From a virus: a stretch of DNA of 64,000 nucleotides. The stretch spans positions 116,927 to 180,926 of IMG/VR virus record IMGVR_UViG_3300033148_006964, one strand, 5' to 3'. Each line of letters opens with the position of its first letter. Within the stretch, counting starts at the first letter, position 1. The position numbers and the translations under genes are program-made. Shown in pieces: positions 7,250 to 15,419 of this stretch. The notes beneath the pieces were generated by a model. That model searched no databases and had not been told where the DNA came from. It was given only the letters and a program-made list of their open reading frames with translations.

Positions 7250-7483
7250 TTATTTAAAATTTTGTAATGTAATTATAGTTGGCAATGTTTTTTTATTGTT
7301 TATACATTCTGCCAAATAGATCTCAGCCTTTATAAAAGATCTGACTTCTTTTAATCTTTCTTTAGGTACACCCCTAACAATAATTGTAAAATCGTCCTCA
7401 ATTGTTATTATATCGTTTTTTGTATATTCAAAATCAGGAAACTGAGCTTTTAACATATCAATATATTTGTCTAAATCATCCAT
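7250..7483 (-). CDS. Hypothetical protein
   Basis: 77 residues, acidic N-terminal helix then beta stretch (DIITIEDDFTIIVRGV). Follows the transglycosylase gene by 12 bp, so co-transcribed. No family recognised. Confidence 0.55.
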   Translation of the reverse strand: MDDLDKYIDMLKAQFPDFEYTKNDIITIEDDFTIIVRGVPKERLKEVRSFIKAEIYLAECINNKKTLPTIITLQNFK

Positions 7484-7495
7484 ATCTTTTCCTTA

Positions 7496-8167
7496 TCAAT
7501 TCTCAGCTACTACTCCTTTATAAATGTAAATAAGACGTTTATACTCTTTCATAACTGATGTTTTATAATTTCCTATATAGTTTTTAGTTTTTTCATTTAC
7601 TTTTATATTTTTTTTATAATCAGGACCTCCCAAATATCTCCTAACGGCATGGGTAATTTTTGCTTGATGCGTAGTTTCATTACTAACAACATATCCATCT
7701 GAAAAATAAGATAATCCTATTACTAAGTTTAATAAATCATTCCAAAGAGTTTCGTTTTCTACATATTTAATATCAAGTTTTTTACATACCTCTTCAGCCG
7801 TACCTTCTAATATTTGAGCAATTCCTTTAGCTCCTCCTTCTGATTTTAATGTTGTTCTAAAATTAGATTCAATCCTTATAAGAGCGGCGTATACTTCCCA
7901 ATCTACTCCCGTTGATTCTGCAAAATCATAAAATATTACACTATAGTATTTACCTTCCCAATGGGATAAACCATAGGCAATGTGTAAAGTCTTTTCCATA
8001 TTAATAATGGTCCGATCCTTTAGCTGATATTCTTTTATCAGTTCTTTACTAATTGCAAGATCAGTCTTAAGTGATTTGTATCTTAACGTATAAATTTGAT
8101 GAAATGCTATCATTCCAATAAAACTTATAAGTATAAAATGCGTTATAAATATTAAAAATTTTCTCAT
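7496..8167 (-). CDS. Membrane-anchored lytic transglycosylase (SLT/Slt35-like)
   Basis: 223 residues. N-terminal membrane segment at about 4-22, then an SLT-type domain with VYAALIRIESNF (catalytic Glu100) and GGAKGIAQI, the second signature of soluble lytic transglycosylases. Cleaves the MurNAc-GlcNAc bond of peptidoglycan in the periplasm. The membrane anchor suggests a role in lysis or local wall remodelling rather than a virion tail lysozyme. Upstream is the acyl carrier protein; downstream a small hypothetical gene. Confidence 0.85.
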   Translation of the reverse strand: MRKFLIFITHFILISFIGMIAFHQIYTLRYKSLKTDLAISKELIKEYQLKDRTIINMEKTLHIAYGLSHWEGKYYSVIFYDFAESTGVDWEVYAALIRIESNFRTTLKSEGGAKGIAQILEGTAEEVCKKLDIKYVENETLWNDLLNLVIGLSYFSDGYVVSNETTHQAKITHAVRRYLGGPDYKKNIKVNEKTKNYIGNYKTSVMKEYKRLIYIYKGVVAEN

Positions 8168-8182
8168 ATATATTCCTTAATT

Positions 8183-8437
8183 TTATATTATTGAAACATC
8201 TATTAATTTTTTATCGACATTTAAACTTTCAAGTAAGACAACTATATTTCTTATGGTTTTACAATCAATAAATATCTCTGTATTAATATCGATTTCAAAG
8301 TTATCTTCTATTTCCATAAAAAGTTCTATCTGATCAAGAGAATCAATACCAAGGTCAGATTCAAGATGACTGTCCATAATTATTTTTTCTTTTTTAATGG
8401 ACAGTCTCTCAGATATTATATCAACTAGCTTTAACAT
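8183..8437 (-). CDS. acpP-like: Acyl carrier protein
   Basis: 84 residues from ATG after AAGAGAAAATA. LESDLGIDSLDQIELFMEIED carries the phosphopantetheine Ser33 in the DSL motif and the acidic helix II used for partner docking. Carries acyl chains as thioesters for lipid-type synthesis. Together with kdsA and kdsB it suggests interference with envelope lipid or LPS synthesis. The C-terminal helix is longer than in E. coli AcpP. Confidence 0.88.
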   Translation of the reverse strand: MLKLVDIISERLSIKKEKIIMDSHLESDLGIDSLDQIELFMEIEDNFEIDINTEIFIDCKTIRNIVVLLESLNVDKKLIDVSII

Positions 8438-8798
8438 TATTTTCTCTTGGTAACTTAAGCTTATTCCAGACATCATCTTCTAAAAAAGCGACTCTTGATT
8501 CGCCAATATTATCACCGAATATTTCCTTAGCTGCCTTTTCTTTTATAAGCGCCCATCCCCCTGTACGATATGGACTATCTTTATTTGTTCCATTTCTTAC
8601 TGATATAAAGATAACCCCTTGTTTCATATATTCCTTGCATTTGTCACATGGTTCATAATCAAAAACACATTTTCTTGGAGCCTCTTCATCATTCTTTAAA
8701 TGACCAAGTAATAGAACTTCTTTTTTGTCTTCTCCACAAAAAAAACATTTAGGTATAACTGGGTTAAGTCCATGTTTTTTACTTATTCTTAATGACAT
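8421..8798 (-). CDS. Conserved phage zinc protein
   Basis: About 125 residues from MSLRISKKHG. CFFCGEDKKEV, later EPCDKCKEYM, then VIFISV. I recall this layout (SLRxSxKHGxNP, CFxCG, EAPRK, EPCDKCxxxM) from several phages as an uncharacterised family. Overlaps the ACP start by 17 bp, indicating translational coupling. Confidence 0.7.
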   Translation of the reverse strand: MSLRISKKHGLNPVIPKCFFCGEDKKEVLLLGHLKNDEEAPRKCVFDYEPCDKCKEYMKQGVIFISVRNGTNKDSPYRTGGWALIKEKAAKEIFGDNIGESRVAFLEDDVWNKLKLPRENNVKAS

Positions 8799-9103
8799 AC
8801 TATTCCCCACCCCCAACTTAAAAAGGTACTTATAGTTTTCTTATTACCACCAGTAATCGGTTTATGTTTAATAATCATATAACCATTTTCCGTTGCTAAT
8901 TTACAAAATCTTTTAAAATGAGATTTACTTTTCCATATTGGAAGATCTTTAGTGAGACAAATTTCTAAGTGTCCTTTTTTAGCATTTACTCTAACGCTAT
9001 GATCAATATACTTTAAAAACGTTTGATATTCTGCTTCTGTAATTCCAATATCTTTACTTTCAGCAGTATTTGATATTTCTCTTGCTATTTTAGCTGTTAT
9101 CAT
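8789..9103 (-). CDS. Hypothetical protein
   Basis: 104 residues with a helical N-terminal half and RFCKLATENGYMIIKHKPITGG; overlaps the next gene by 10 bp. No family recognised. Confidence 0.55.
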   Translation of the reverse strand: MITAKIAREISNTAESKDIGITEAEYQTFLKYIDHSVRVNAKKGHLEICLTKDLPIWKSKSHFKRFCKLATENGYMIIKHKPITGGNKKTISTFLSWGWGIVCH

Positions 9104-9125
9104 ATTGTATCCTCTGTTATAAATA

Positions 9126-9150
9126 AAAAAGCTGATAAAATATCAGCTTT
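9126..9150 (-). terminator. Intrinsic terminator
   Basis: AAAGCTGATA/TATCAGCTTT stem followed by a T-run on the minus strand, directly after the 40-residue gene. Confidence 0.75.
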
Positions 9151-9271
9151 AAATTTCTACGCCATTCCATAGATCATCAAGAAAACATTCTGAAATTTCC
9201 TGCATAGCTTTCTCATCATTGATTTCTTGCTGTTCCGGGGCGTGGATTCTTGGATTGTACCCTATTCCCAT
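9149..9271 (-). CDS. 40-residue acidic protein
   Basis: Strong SD AAGGAGGAAACAAAA before ATG, promoter copy b 36 bp upstream and a terminator overlapping the stop: a complete one-gene unit. The protein is acidic and helical. Function unknown. Confidence 0.65.
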   Translation of the reverse strand: MGIGYNPRIHAPEQQEINDEKAMQEISECFLDDLWNGVEI

Positions 9272-9306
9272 TTTTGTTTCCTCCTTAAAATATTAATATT
9301 TTCAAT

Positions 9307-9338
9307 ATAGTTATACCATATTATTAAAATAAATAACA
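9307..9338 (-). promoter_or_regulatory. Promoter-like element (copy b)
   Basis: TGTTAT, 14 bp, TGGTATAACTAT on the minus strand, 36 bp before the start at 9271. Confidence 0.75.
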
Positions 9339-9341
9339 ATG

Positions 9342-9782
9342 CTAAAAATTGCCATCGGCGACTTGTAAACAACATATTCCAAGCCCACGCCACTTTTGTA
9401 CCATTATTTTTCTATCTTCCAAAACTAAAGCAATTTCATCAAATTCTATTCCAGCATCTTCTAATAATTCTGGTTTAACTATAGTATCATGTCTCACGTC
9501 TTTATCTTTTCTTAAAAGAACACGATAAGCTGGGTATACATTATTTTGCCATAACCATTCTATAGTTTTTCTTCTAGTTGATTCTCTTCTAGTAGAACAA
9601 ATAATAATAGTATATTCTGCAGCTAACAATCTAACAAGATCTATAATCACCTGTACAGGTTCGTCTTCGTCACAAGTATCATAAAAGGCATCCCAATTTT
9701 TAGGTTTTTCAGTGATATATTTAAGTCTTGGCCCAATCTTACTTAATGTACCGTCAATGTCAACTACTACATATTTTTTCAT
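9342..9782 (-). CDS. HAD phosphatase resembling the 3'-phosphatase domain of T4 Pnkp
   Basis: 146 residues. DxD motif in VDIDGTLSK, motif II in IICSTRRES, a Lys-containing segment RKDKDVRHDTIVK, motif III in VLEDRKIMVQKW, and the C-terminal signature GICCLQVADGNF found in T4-type polynucleotide kinase/phosphatases. The kinase half is absent. Expected to remove 3' (or 2',3' cyclic) phosphates from nucleic-acid ends, which fits an RNA-repair role beside RtcB. A KdsC-like sugar phosphatase is less likely because the Pnkp tail is so clear. Confidence 0.8.
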   Translation of the reverse strand: MKKYVVVDIDGTLSKIGPRLKYITEKPKNWDAFYDTCDEDEPVQVIIDLVRLLAAEYTIIICSTRRESTRRKTIEWLWQNNVYPAYRVLLRKDKDVRHDTIVKPELLEDAGIEFDEIALVLEDRKIMVQKWRGLGICCLQVADGNF

Positions 9783-9790
9783 GATTCTTT

Positions 9791-10033
9791 TTATCCCCTT
9801 TGTTCAGCTATAGCATCACGTAATAATTTTTGAAACTCTTTAAAAACTTTATTCTTATTAAAACTTACTAAATTAATATTAGAAGAAGTTTCATAGGTTG
9901 TATGTTTTGCTTTACATTTTTGACAGGATCTGCGTCTTCGTATATATAACCCATCGGGATGAGATCTTGAATCTATTACTTCCGATATACGGTGGCCACA
10001 TTCTGGACACTTTATTCCTTCTGCTTTTTCCAT
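9791..10033 (-). CDS. NrdR-like zinc-ribbon protein
   Basis: 80 residues. CPECGHRISEVIDSRSHPDG, then RRRRSCQKCKAKHTTYE, is the NrdR N-terminal zinc ribbon including the basic stretch. The ATP-cone domain of cellular NrdR is missing, so it cannot be a full nucleotide-sensing repressor of ribonucleotide reductase; a DNA-binding or decoy role is inferred. Confidence 0.75.
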   Translation of the reverse strand: MEKAEGIKCPECGHRISEVIDSRSHPDGLYIRRRRSCQKCKAKHTTYETSSNINLVSFNKNKVFKEFQKLLRDAIAEQRG

Positions 10034-10054
10034 AATATTTTCCTTTTAAGTTTC

Positions 10055-10501
10055 TTATGTTTTGTTACGTTCTTTTATAAGATCTCTCATTTCATTTATA
10101 ATGGGCATCCTCTTCGTGTCTTCCAATAAAACGAGCTTAAAGTCTTCTTCCGATATACCTGCATCTAAAATATTTACAGCAGCTATATGAGCTGCAGAGG
10201 AAATGCTATATGCCTCTTTAACAATTTCATCGGTTCTTTTTTGTACTGAGCTCCTATTTTCATTTAAAGCCTTCTTCATATCTTCGGAGTTTTCAGGATA
10301 ATACATACCAGGCTCAATTATTTTAACGTCAACCATTTTATATATTTCAATATATTCTGAACCACAATCATAACAACGTACTTCTTCTGATGCATTACCA
10401 CTACTATCAGCAAGCACTTTTTCACCAGTACTAGTAATATTGTTTGATCCACATATAAAACAAGTCATAGGATCTTTAATCTGTTCTCTTTTTGATTTCA
10501 T
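10055..10501 (-). CDS. Zinc-ribbon protein, paralogue of the 0.8-1.1 kb protein
   Basis: 148 residues. CFICGSNN and CYDCGSEYIE ribbon, then KMVDVKII and a long helical C-terminus. Same layout as 764-1147, with a longer tail. Confidence 0.65.
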   Translation of the reverse strand: MKSKREQIKDPMTCFICGSNNITSTGEKVLADSSGNASEEVRCYDCGSEYIEIYKMVDVKIIEPGMYYPENSEDMKKALNENRSSVQKRTDEIVKEAYSISSAAHIAAVNILDAGISEEDFKLVLLEDTKRMPIINEMRDLIKERNKT

Positions 10502-10517
10502 TTTTTTTGTCTCCGTT

Positions 10518-10868
10518 TTAATCTGTTTGCTTTAATGCTTCATTACATAAAAGCCTTATCCCTGAAAGCTTATCTGCGATAACACATTCTTTGCATGTTA
10601 ATACATCGATTATTTGCATTGCTAATAAATGATGCGGTGCAGCCATTTCTTCAAAATTTGTTTCTGCAAGTTTTTTTTTAATGATTTTTTTAACGTAATC
10701 ACGAACTTCATAATCTGATGGAAACACTACTTCATTGCTCCAAAGATGTATATCTTTTCCATTATCATCAAATACCTTTTCTCGTCCACAATCATTATTT
10801 ACTTTTAATAAAAGATTATCATCTTTATCATAAAATAATTTTCCTATTTCAACTTCTTCAAATTTCAT
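10518..10868 (-). CDS. Hypothetical protein
   Basis: 116 residues; N-terminal beta region (EVEIGKLFYDKDDNLLLKV) and helical C-terminus with two Cys (CKEC). No family recognised. Confidence 0.55.
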   Translation of the reverse strand: MKFEEVEIGKLFYDKDDNLLLKVNNDCGREKVFDDNGKDIHLWSNEVVFPSDYEVRDYVKKIIKKKLAETNFEEMAAPHHLLAMQIIDVLTCKECVIADKLSGIRLLCNEALKQTD

Positions 10869-10890
10869 ATAAAATCCTTTTTAAAAGATA

Positions 10891-10929
10891 GATGTAGATA
10901 TAGTGACTTCACAAAACTATATCTACATC
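10891..10929 (-). other. 13-bp perfect hairpin
   Basis: GATGTAGATATAG / CTATATCTACATC with a 13-nt loop, 23 bp upstream of the 10518-10868 start. Possible leader or terminator element; the T-run is weak. Confidence 0.45.
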
Positions 10930-10981
10930 CTGGTCATTGCAACTACAATTGACATACAGACAAATATTTTAAAATTACAGC

Positions 10982-11044
10982 GGGGAGGGTGCAAAAGCTG
11001 CTCGGTTAATAGCTTTCTTATTAACCGGCGCGTTGTACCTCCCC
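10982..11044 (-). ncRNA. 63-nt RNA with predicted pseudoknot
   Basis: Closing stem GGGGAGG/CCTCCCC, inner 9-bp hairpin CGGTTAATA/TATTAACCG. The hairpin loop (11012-11016, GCTTT) is complementary to AAAGC at 10994-10998, so an H-type pseudoknot is possible. GC-rich against an AT-rich background. Lies downstream of the 11150-11566 gene. Confidence 0.5.
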
Positions 11045-11149
11045 TAGGTAGTTTTTAAATATTATGCTGTGGTACTAACTTAGTCTTTCACTTGTTGAAA
11101 CAACAAGCATTTAAACTTGCAACTTTTATCGTCTATAAATTACTTTGGT

Positions 11150-11566
11150 TCAATCAATGTCTTCAACATCGTCTTCAGGATCGTCCAGGTCATCAAGAAT
11201 ACTCTTAAGCTCGTCTTCAGACTTACCTTCGAGAGACTCCCCTTGTTTCTTCTCAATAATTTCGAGAATTCGCTGTTTTTTAGCTTTTCTTTCAACAACC
11301 TTCTCGCACTTCTCCTTATGTGCTTTCTTGGCTTCAAGGACATTTAGAACAATCTTAAATTTGAGTTTAATTGTTCTTTCGCCACTTTTAGGGCCTTCCA
11401 AGAAATCCTCTTCCTCAAACTCTTTTATTTTCTTGTTCAAGCTTTTGCACAGTGAGTTAAGGTCTTCCAAACTGAGATCCCATAGATCCTCTGTTGATAT
11501 ATATCCACCAGGTATGTCAAACCTCAGCTTTACCTTTGCAGCTCTTGCAAACATTTCCATAGTCAT
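11150..11566 (-). CDS. Conserved phage protein, charged and helical
   Basis: 138 residues: FARAAKVKLRF, LWDLSLEDLN, then a Lys/Glu-rich helix and an acidic Asp tail. I recall the same arrangement (AAKxKxRF, EDLWDL, EKKQxxxLEGKSxDEL) in other phages next to the protein found here at 11605-13635, which supports a shared but unknown role. ATG after AAGGAGAAAG. Confidence 0.65.
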   Translation of the reverse strand: MTMEMFARAAKVKLRFDIPGGYISTEDLWDLSLEDLNSLCKSLNKKIKEFEEEDFLEGPKSGERTIKLKFKIVLNVLEAKKAHKEKCEKVVERKAKKQRILEIIEKKQGESLEGKSEDELKSILDDLDDPEDDVEDID

Positions 11567-11604
11567 AATACTTTCTCCTTATTGTTAATGAAATTATTTA
11601 GTAG

Positions 11605-13635
11605 TCACACTACTATTTTAATTGTTCTTGAAAAATTACCATCAACCTTAGCAATAATATCATTGTGTTGAGTTGATGAGAAACCAATTCCTGATAATTG
11701 CTTATCAGATTCATTTACTCTCATTTTTGAACCTAAAGCTTCAAATACGCGCTTATGGGTCAAAAGATCTTCTTTAAGAAATTCATTATAGAATCCCCTT
11801 GGAAGAGAGTCACTTTTACACTTTTCCAGGAAAAAGAAATAATGTTTGTTTCCAATCCCTTTCTGCCCGTCCCAGTAGTTTGGGCTAAACATAAGAGATA
11901 ATACCTTATGAAAAGTATTTGTCTTTACTCCCCAGATCTCACGAGAAGATGCTTTTGAATCCAGCGACTTAATAAACTTAATACCATCTGTTTTGCTGAA
12001 TTCTATTTCTGCAACAACAACATCTTCCTTGTGTCGAAGTTCTTTATCATAGTTGTATGTATAGATCTGACCATCATACTCTATTTCTGCAGAAAAACCA
12101 CTTGTGCCGCCATTGTGAGAATAATTACGGACATAGAACTTATATTTTCCTTCTTTCATCTTATTAATATCTGTCCATACGATGTTTTCAACAGCCGCTA
12201 CATTTGTTATAGGGTCGGTAATATCGACATCAAGCATTCCTGACGACGGATGACATTTTCCATGGCTTGGATAATAAATATGGTTTCTGTTAGGCTCGAC
12301 ACAATGGGCATCAAAATCGTTTTTATTATCAACCTGATCATTCCATTGTATAGAAAACCTCAAAACACCATCTACATTACCACCAGCATTCTTAACACGC
12401 TGTTTCATGCTATCGGTGATATCTCCATTGTATGACCAGCCGAAGTTATTGCTCCACTTCAGCATACTTGGAGCTCCTTTGTTAATAGGCGCTATCAAGC
12501 TCATCATATTACCCTGGTGTTTTGATTCAAGCATCAACTCAATATTTTTAGACTTAGGGATGATCTTATTTACAAAATCATCCATATTGACCTCTTCAAC
12601 CCTGCTAAAACTTCGAGGATTTACTCCAGCATCATCTTTTAAGCCCTCAAATACAGATTGACCACGGTTTTTAACATCTCTGTCAACAAATAATACGTTA
12701 TTAACATTAATATCATCGATTGTAGCAAACCTTCTTCCCAAAGAATCAAGATAACCGAGTTCCTGGATCTTCTTTTCAGCTTCTTCAACCATTCTCTTGG
12801 TGAAGATAGCTTTCGGGCGCTTATAATTAGTGGGAGCCATAACTTTTTCAAACTTAGTCACAGCATTGTCTAATTCAACGCCTGCTGAAAGATCTATCAA
12901 CAATGTCCCTAATGCAGTATTTCTTATTCTTGCTATTGGACTACTTGCTGATATCAACCAACACCAATTATCCTTTTGTCCCTTTGGAACTTTGTCATAT
13001 TCATCTTTAGCCTTAATAAAAGCATATATATTGCTTTTATATTCTTCACCACGATATAACGAACCCTGGTCGATCAATTCTAATATTGTCTGTCCGGCAT
13101 CTATAGTTAATTCTTCCATAGATCTTTTAAAAACATTCTTAGAATCTCTGAAATTACTCATTATTCCAGATATTTCCGCAGGTTTTTTGATAAACTTCTT
13201 AGGAAGTTTTGTATGAAAATGCTCCCATACATGCACAGACCCATCTTCAAGAAGCTGTCGCGTCTTATCTGCTCCTAAATTTGCTTCTGAAGACACAAAT
13301 ATATCTCTTATTATAGCTCGTTTCACAAGCTTAGAAAGGGCCTTAGCGACAGCGTTGTAAGGATGAGACAGATCTTCTATATCCCATATTGATATAGGTT
13401 TATTATCTTTGATTGCAACGACATTTCCGATTTTCCGTATAAATGTTTTACAACAGTTGCAATCATATTCACATCTTTCTTTATGGATTACATTTGTTCC
13501 TTCGGGGAAAGATTGTAAATAAGTATCCCAAAGTTGTTCCTTCGATACATTAGCCACAAATAGTCTATCATTATCTTTAATAATAGCATCTAAATGGCTT
13601 TTCATTGCTTTTTTAAAATCTTTAAATTCAGCCAA
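11605..13635 (-). CDS. Large conserved phage protein with DUF2135-like beta-sandwich
   Basis: 676 residues. N-terminal Cys cluster (CEYDCNCC, about 54-61), long helical middle, then about residues 440-560 a beta-sandwich with NDFDAHCVEP, IYYPSHG, LDVDIT, VENIVW and GFSAEIEYDG. The last block resembles the YfaP/DUF2135 type associated with extracellular or carbohydrate-like interactions. C-terminal helical domain. SD GGAGGATTAAA. Function unknown; conserved in many large phages as far as I recall. Confidence 0.65.
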   Translation of the reverse strand: MAEFKDFKKAMKSHLDAIIKDNDRLFVANVSKEQLWDTYLQSFPEGTNVIHKERCEYDCNCCKTFIRKIGNVVAIKDNKPISIWDIEDLSHPYNAVAKALSKLVKRAIIRDIFVSSEANLGADKTRQLLEDGSVHVWEHFHTKLPKKFIKKPAEISGIMSNFRDSKNVFKRSMEELTIDAGQTILELIDQGSLYRGEEYKSNIYAFIKAKDEYDKVPKGQKDNWCWLISASSPIARIRNTALGTLLIDLSAGVELDNAVTKFEKVMAPTNYKRPKAIFTKRMVEEAEKKIQELGYLDSLGRRFATIDDINVNNVLFVDRDVKNRGQSVFEGLKDDAGVNPRSFSRVEEVNMDDFVNKIIPKSKNIELMLESKHQGNMMSLIAPINKGAPSMLKWSNNFGWSYNGDITDSMKQRVKNAGGNVDGVLRFSIQWNDQVDNKNDFDAHCVEPNRNHIYYPSHGKCHPSSGMLDVDITDPITNVAAVENIVWTDINKMKEGKYKFYVRNYSHNGGTSGFSAEIEYDGQIYTYNYDKELRHKEDVVVAEIEFSKTDGIKFIKSLDSKASSREIWGVKTNTFHKVLSLMFSPNYWDGQKGIGNKHYFFFLEKCKSDSLPRGFYNEFLKEDLLTHKRVFEALGSKMRVNESDKQLSGIGFSSTQHNDIIAKVDGNFSRTIKIVV

Positions 13636-13664
13636 TTTAATCCTCCTTGTTCATTTTTTTATAT

Positions 13665-13832
13665 TTAATTTCCAAACATTGTATAAATAAACTCCATATT
13701 ATTTTTACACCACATTGTTAAAACAATCAGTATTATTATAATTGATATTGCTATGATTGGTATTGCGTCACGATCTTCAATAAATTTCATATGTTTTCTT
13801 TTCTTTGATATAATTAACTTAACTTTATCCAT
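13665..13832 (-). CDS. 55-residue single-span membrane protein
   Basis: Basic N-terminus KLIISKKRKHMK, then a hydrophobic span AIPIIAISIIIILIVLTMW. Positive-inside rule places the N-terminus in the cytoplasm. Read directly from the minus strand, stop TAA at 13665. Confidence 0.6.
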   Translation of the reverse strand: MDKVKLIISKKRKHMKFIEDRDAIPIIAISIIIILIVLTMWCKNNMEFIYTMFGN

Positions 13833-13851
13833 AATATTTTCCACTACAGGT

Positions 13852-13885
13852 TTAAGTAATAAAAAGTTGGCCGGTATTTACTTAA
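13852..13885 (-). repeat. 34-bp repeat, copy 1 (terminator-like)
   Basis: Identical to 14544-14577. Ends pair as TTAAGTAA/TTACTTAA around GGCCAACTTTTT. Lies 22 bp after the stop of the 13907-14107 gene. Confidence 0.7.
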
Positions 13886-13906
13886 TTTTTTACATACCTT
13901 TAAACG

Positions 13907-14107
13907 TTATTTGTTAAGCTTCCGCTTTGTTGATCCTTTTGCTCGCTGTTTTACAAGCCTGCGAGCAGCCTTAACAAGCTCAATGGCCCAAGAGTTTTCT
14001 GGTAAAGCTCTGAGACAAGCACCATGGATTCCGAAAGACACCTGAACCGGTTGATAATTTTCTGCATTCTCAATTAAGAAAGTTAATTCATTTTGGCTTA
14101 TCTTCAT
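13907..14107 (-). CDS. Small basic protein
   Basis: 66 residues ending in a strongly basic tail (RLVKQRAKGSTKRKLNK), suggesting nucleic-acid contact. Overlaps the upstream gene by 20 bp. Confidence 0.55.
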   Translation of the reverse strand: MKISQNELTFLIENAENYQPVQVSFGIHGACLRALPENSWAIELVKAARRLVKQRAKGSTKRKLNK

Positions 14108-14528
14108 ATTTTTTTCTATCTCCTATTAAATTTTTATAATTTTTTTTATCTTTATATACATCAAAAATAGAATTTTCTAATCTTCTTATAACCCTGTGTA
14201 CAGCATTAGGTAAATCTTTCTTGTTTATATATCTTTCACTTATCAGTTCCTGTAGTTCAGAAAGCAAAGACTCACATACTTCATGAAATGCACATTTATC
14301 AATTTCTTCCCTTGATGGCTTTTCTTTTATCCAATTTTCAGAATAAAATATTGCTATCATTCCTGAGCCTTCATCTAGATCATGCCAATATGCTGATGTT
14401 CTTGCACTTCTTTTTGATTGTGATCCTATAGTTAATTCAAAATCATATAGTTTAAATATTTCAAAGAAGTAAAATCTTACACGTTTTTCAAAATATTCAA
14501 TAAGTTTTTTCTTAGGAATATTTATCAT
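14088..14528 (-). CDS. Putative zinc-metalloprotease-like phage protein
   Basis: 146 residues. AFHEVCESLLSEL is an HExxE-type helix seen in a common family of small phage proteins (HEVxExLLS) that resemble zincins. A third ligand is not obvious, so activity is uncertain. Confidence 0.6.
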   Translation of the reverse strand: MINIPKKKLIEYFEKRVRFYFFEIFKLYDFELTIGSQSKRSARTSAYWHDLDEGSGMIAIFYSENWIKEKPSREEIDKCAFHEVCESLLSELQELISERYINKKDLPNAVHRVIRRLENSIFDVYKDKKNYKNLIGDRKKYEDKPK

Positions 14529-14543
14529 TTAGTTTCTCCATGC

Positions 14544-14577
14544 TTAAGTAATAAAAAGTTGGCCGGTATTTACTTAA
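14544..14577 (-). repeat. 34-bp repeat, copy 2 (terminator-like)
   Basis: Exact copy of 13852-13885, lying just after the stop of the 14590-14790 gene. Confidence 0.7.
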
Positions 14578-14589
14578 CTTTTACTAAAA

Positions 14590-14790
14590 TTAAATCCACC
14601 CTTCAACTAAATCAGATTTTTTAGTACGGGCCGCAGTATACTCATAATAATGTTTCCAATCTTTACCACAATTATATACAACAAAGACATAGTCTTTACC
14701 AGATATACTTTTTATTCTACCATGTTCTACTTTAAAATCCGTTTTATAAGTAACATATTGACCTATAGAATATTCAAATTTTTTATTCAC
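14590..14790 (-). CDS. Small beta-barrel-like protein
   Basis: 66 residues: YSIGQYVTYKTDFKVEHGRI followed by DYVFVVYNCG looks like an SH3/KOW-type barrel. Common type in phages; function unknown. Confidence 0.55.
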   Translation of the reverse strand: MNKKFEYSIGQYVTYKTDFKVEHGRIKSISGKDYVFVVYNCGKDWKHYYEYTAARTKKSDLVEGWI

Positions 14791-14799
14791 ATTAATTCC

Positions 14800-14991
14800 T
14801 CACACTACTCTTTTTTCAAGAATAGCAATTTCTTTTTTAATTTTTTCAATCTTTGATTGTATTGATTCTTTAGTGTGTCCAAGTGCTATTAGATCCTCAC
14901 CTTGAAGATAATTCGTATATTTCTTAAGATCTTTTTTACGGGCTTCTAACGCTACTTCCTGACGATTCTTTTTAGCTGCTTTGCCTCTCAT
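14800..14991 (-). CDS. Short coiled-coil protein
   Basis: 63 residues, very basic N-terminus and a long amphipathic helix (KIEKIKKEIAILEKRV). Promoter copy c lies 46 bp upstream. Confidence 0.55.
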   Translation of the reverse strand: MRGKAAKKNRQEVALEARKKDLKKYTNYLQGEDLIALGHTKESIQSKIEKIKKEIAILEKRVV

Positions 14992-15036
14992 AATAATCTC
15001 CTTAATTAAATTTTGATAATATTTTTTATCCTCATT

Positions 15037-15068
15037 ATAATTATTCCATAAAATTAGGGATTATAACT
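15037..15068 (-). promoter_or_regulatory. Promoter-like element (copy c)
   Basis: AGTTAT, 14 bp, TGGAATAATTAT on the minus strand; first gene downstream starts at 14991. Confidence 0.65.
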
Positions 15069-15085
15069 TAAATGTGATGGTTAAA

Positions 15086-15115
15086 AAAGAGCAACCATTA
15101 ATATAGTTGCTCTTT
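15086..15115 (-). terminator. Intrinsic terminator
   Basis: 10-bp perfect stem AAAGAGCAAC/GTTGCTCTTT with flanking A- and T-runs; ends the 15138-15416 transcript just before promoter copy c. Confidence 0.8.
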
Positions 15116-15137
15116 ATTATTTTAAATAATGTTCTTA

Positions 15138-15416
15138 TTACCAGGATATATAAAATGTGTCAGGTTGAGAGTGAATAAAACCATATTTACCATTTGATAG
15201 CTGTTTAGTAATTTCTATAAATATTTCTTTATCATTAAGATCTTTATAGTCATGATGACTCATATCTATTCGGACATTAAACTCACCATTATTCATGGCG
15301 TATCTTATATCCTTTTCAATAATATTTATAAGAACAAGTAAGCGTGGATCTTCCAGAATTTTATTGCTTAAAACAACCTTATTTGCCATTTCGTTGACTT
15401 CTTTTGCGGACAACAT
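15138..15416 (-). CDS. Hypothetical protein
   Basis: 92 residues, mixed alpha/beta (EFNVRIDMSHHDYKDL, KYGFIHSQPDTFYISW). Three bp from the upstream membrane gene, so same operon. No family recognised. Confidence 0.55.
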   Translation of the reverse strand: MLSAKEVNEMANKVVLSNKILEDPRLLVLINIIEKDIRYAMNNGEFNVRIDMSHHDYKDLNDKEIFIEITKQLSNGKYGFIHSQPDTFYISW

Positions 15417-15419
15417 AAT

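Noticed and set aside
9342-9782. KdsC (Kdo8P phosphatase) to complete the Kdo pathway
   Set aside because: It is a HAD enzyme, but the C-terminal CLQVADGNF block and insert pattern match Pnkp phosphatase.
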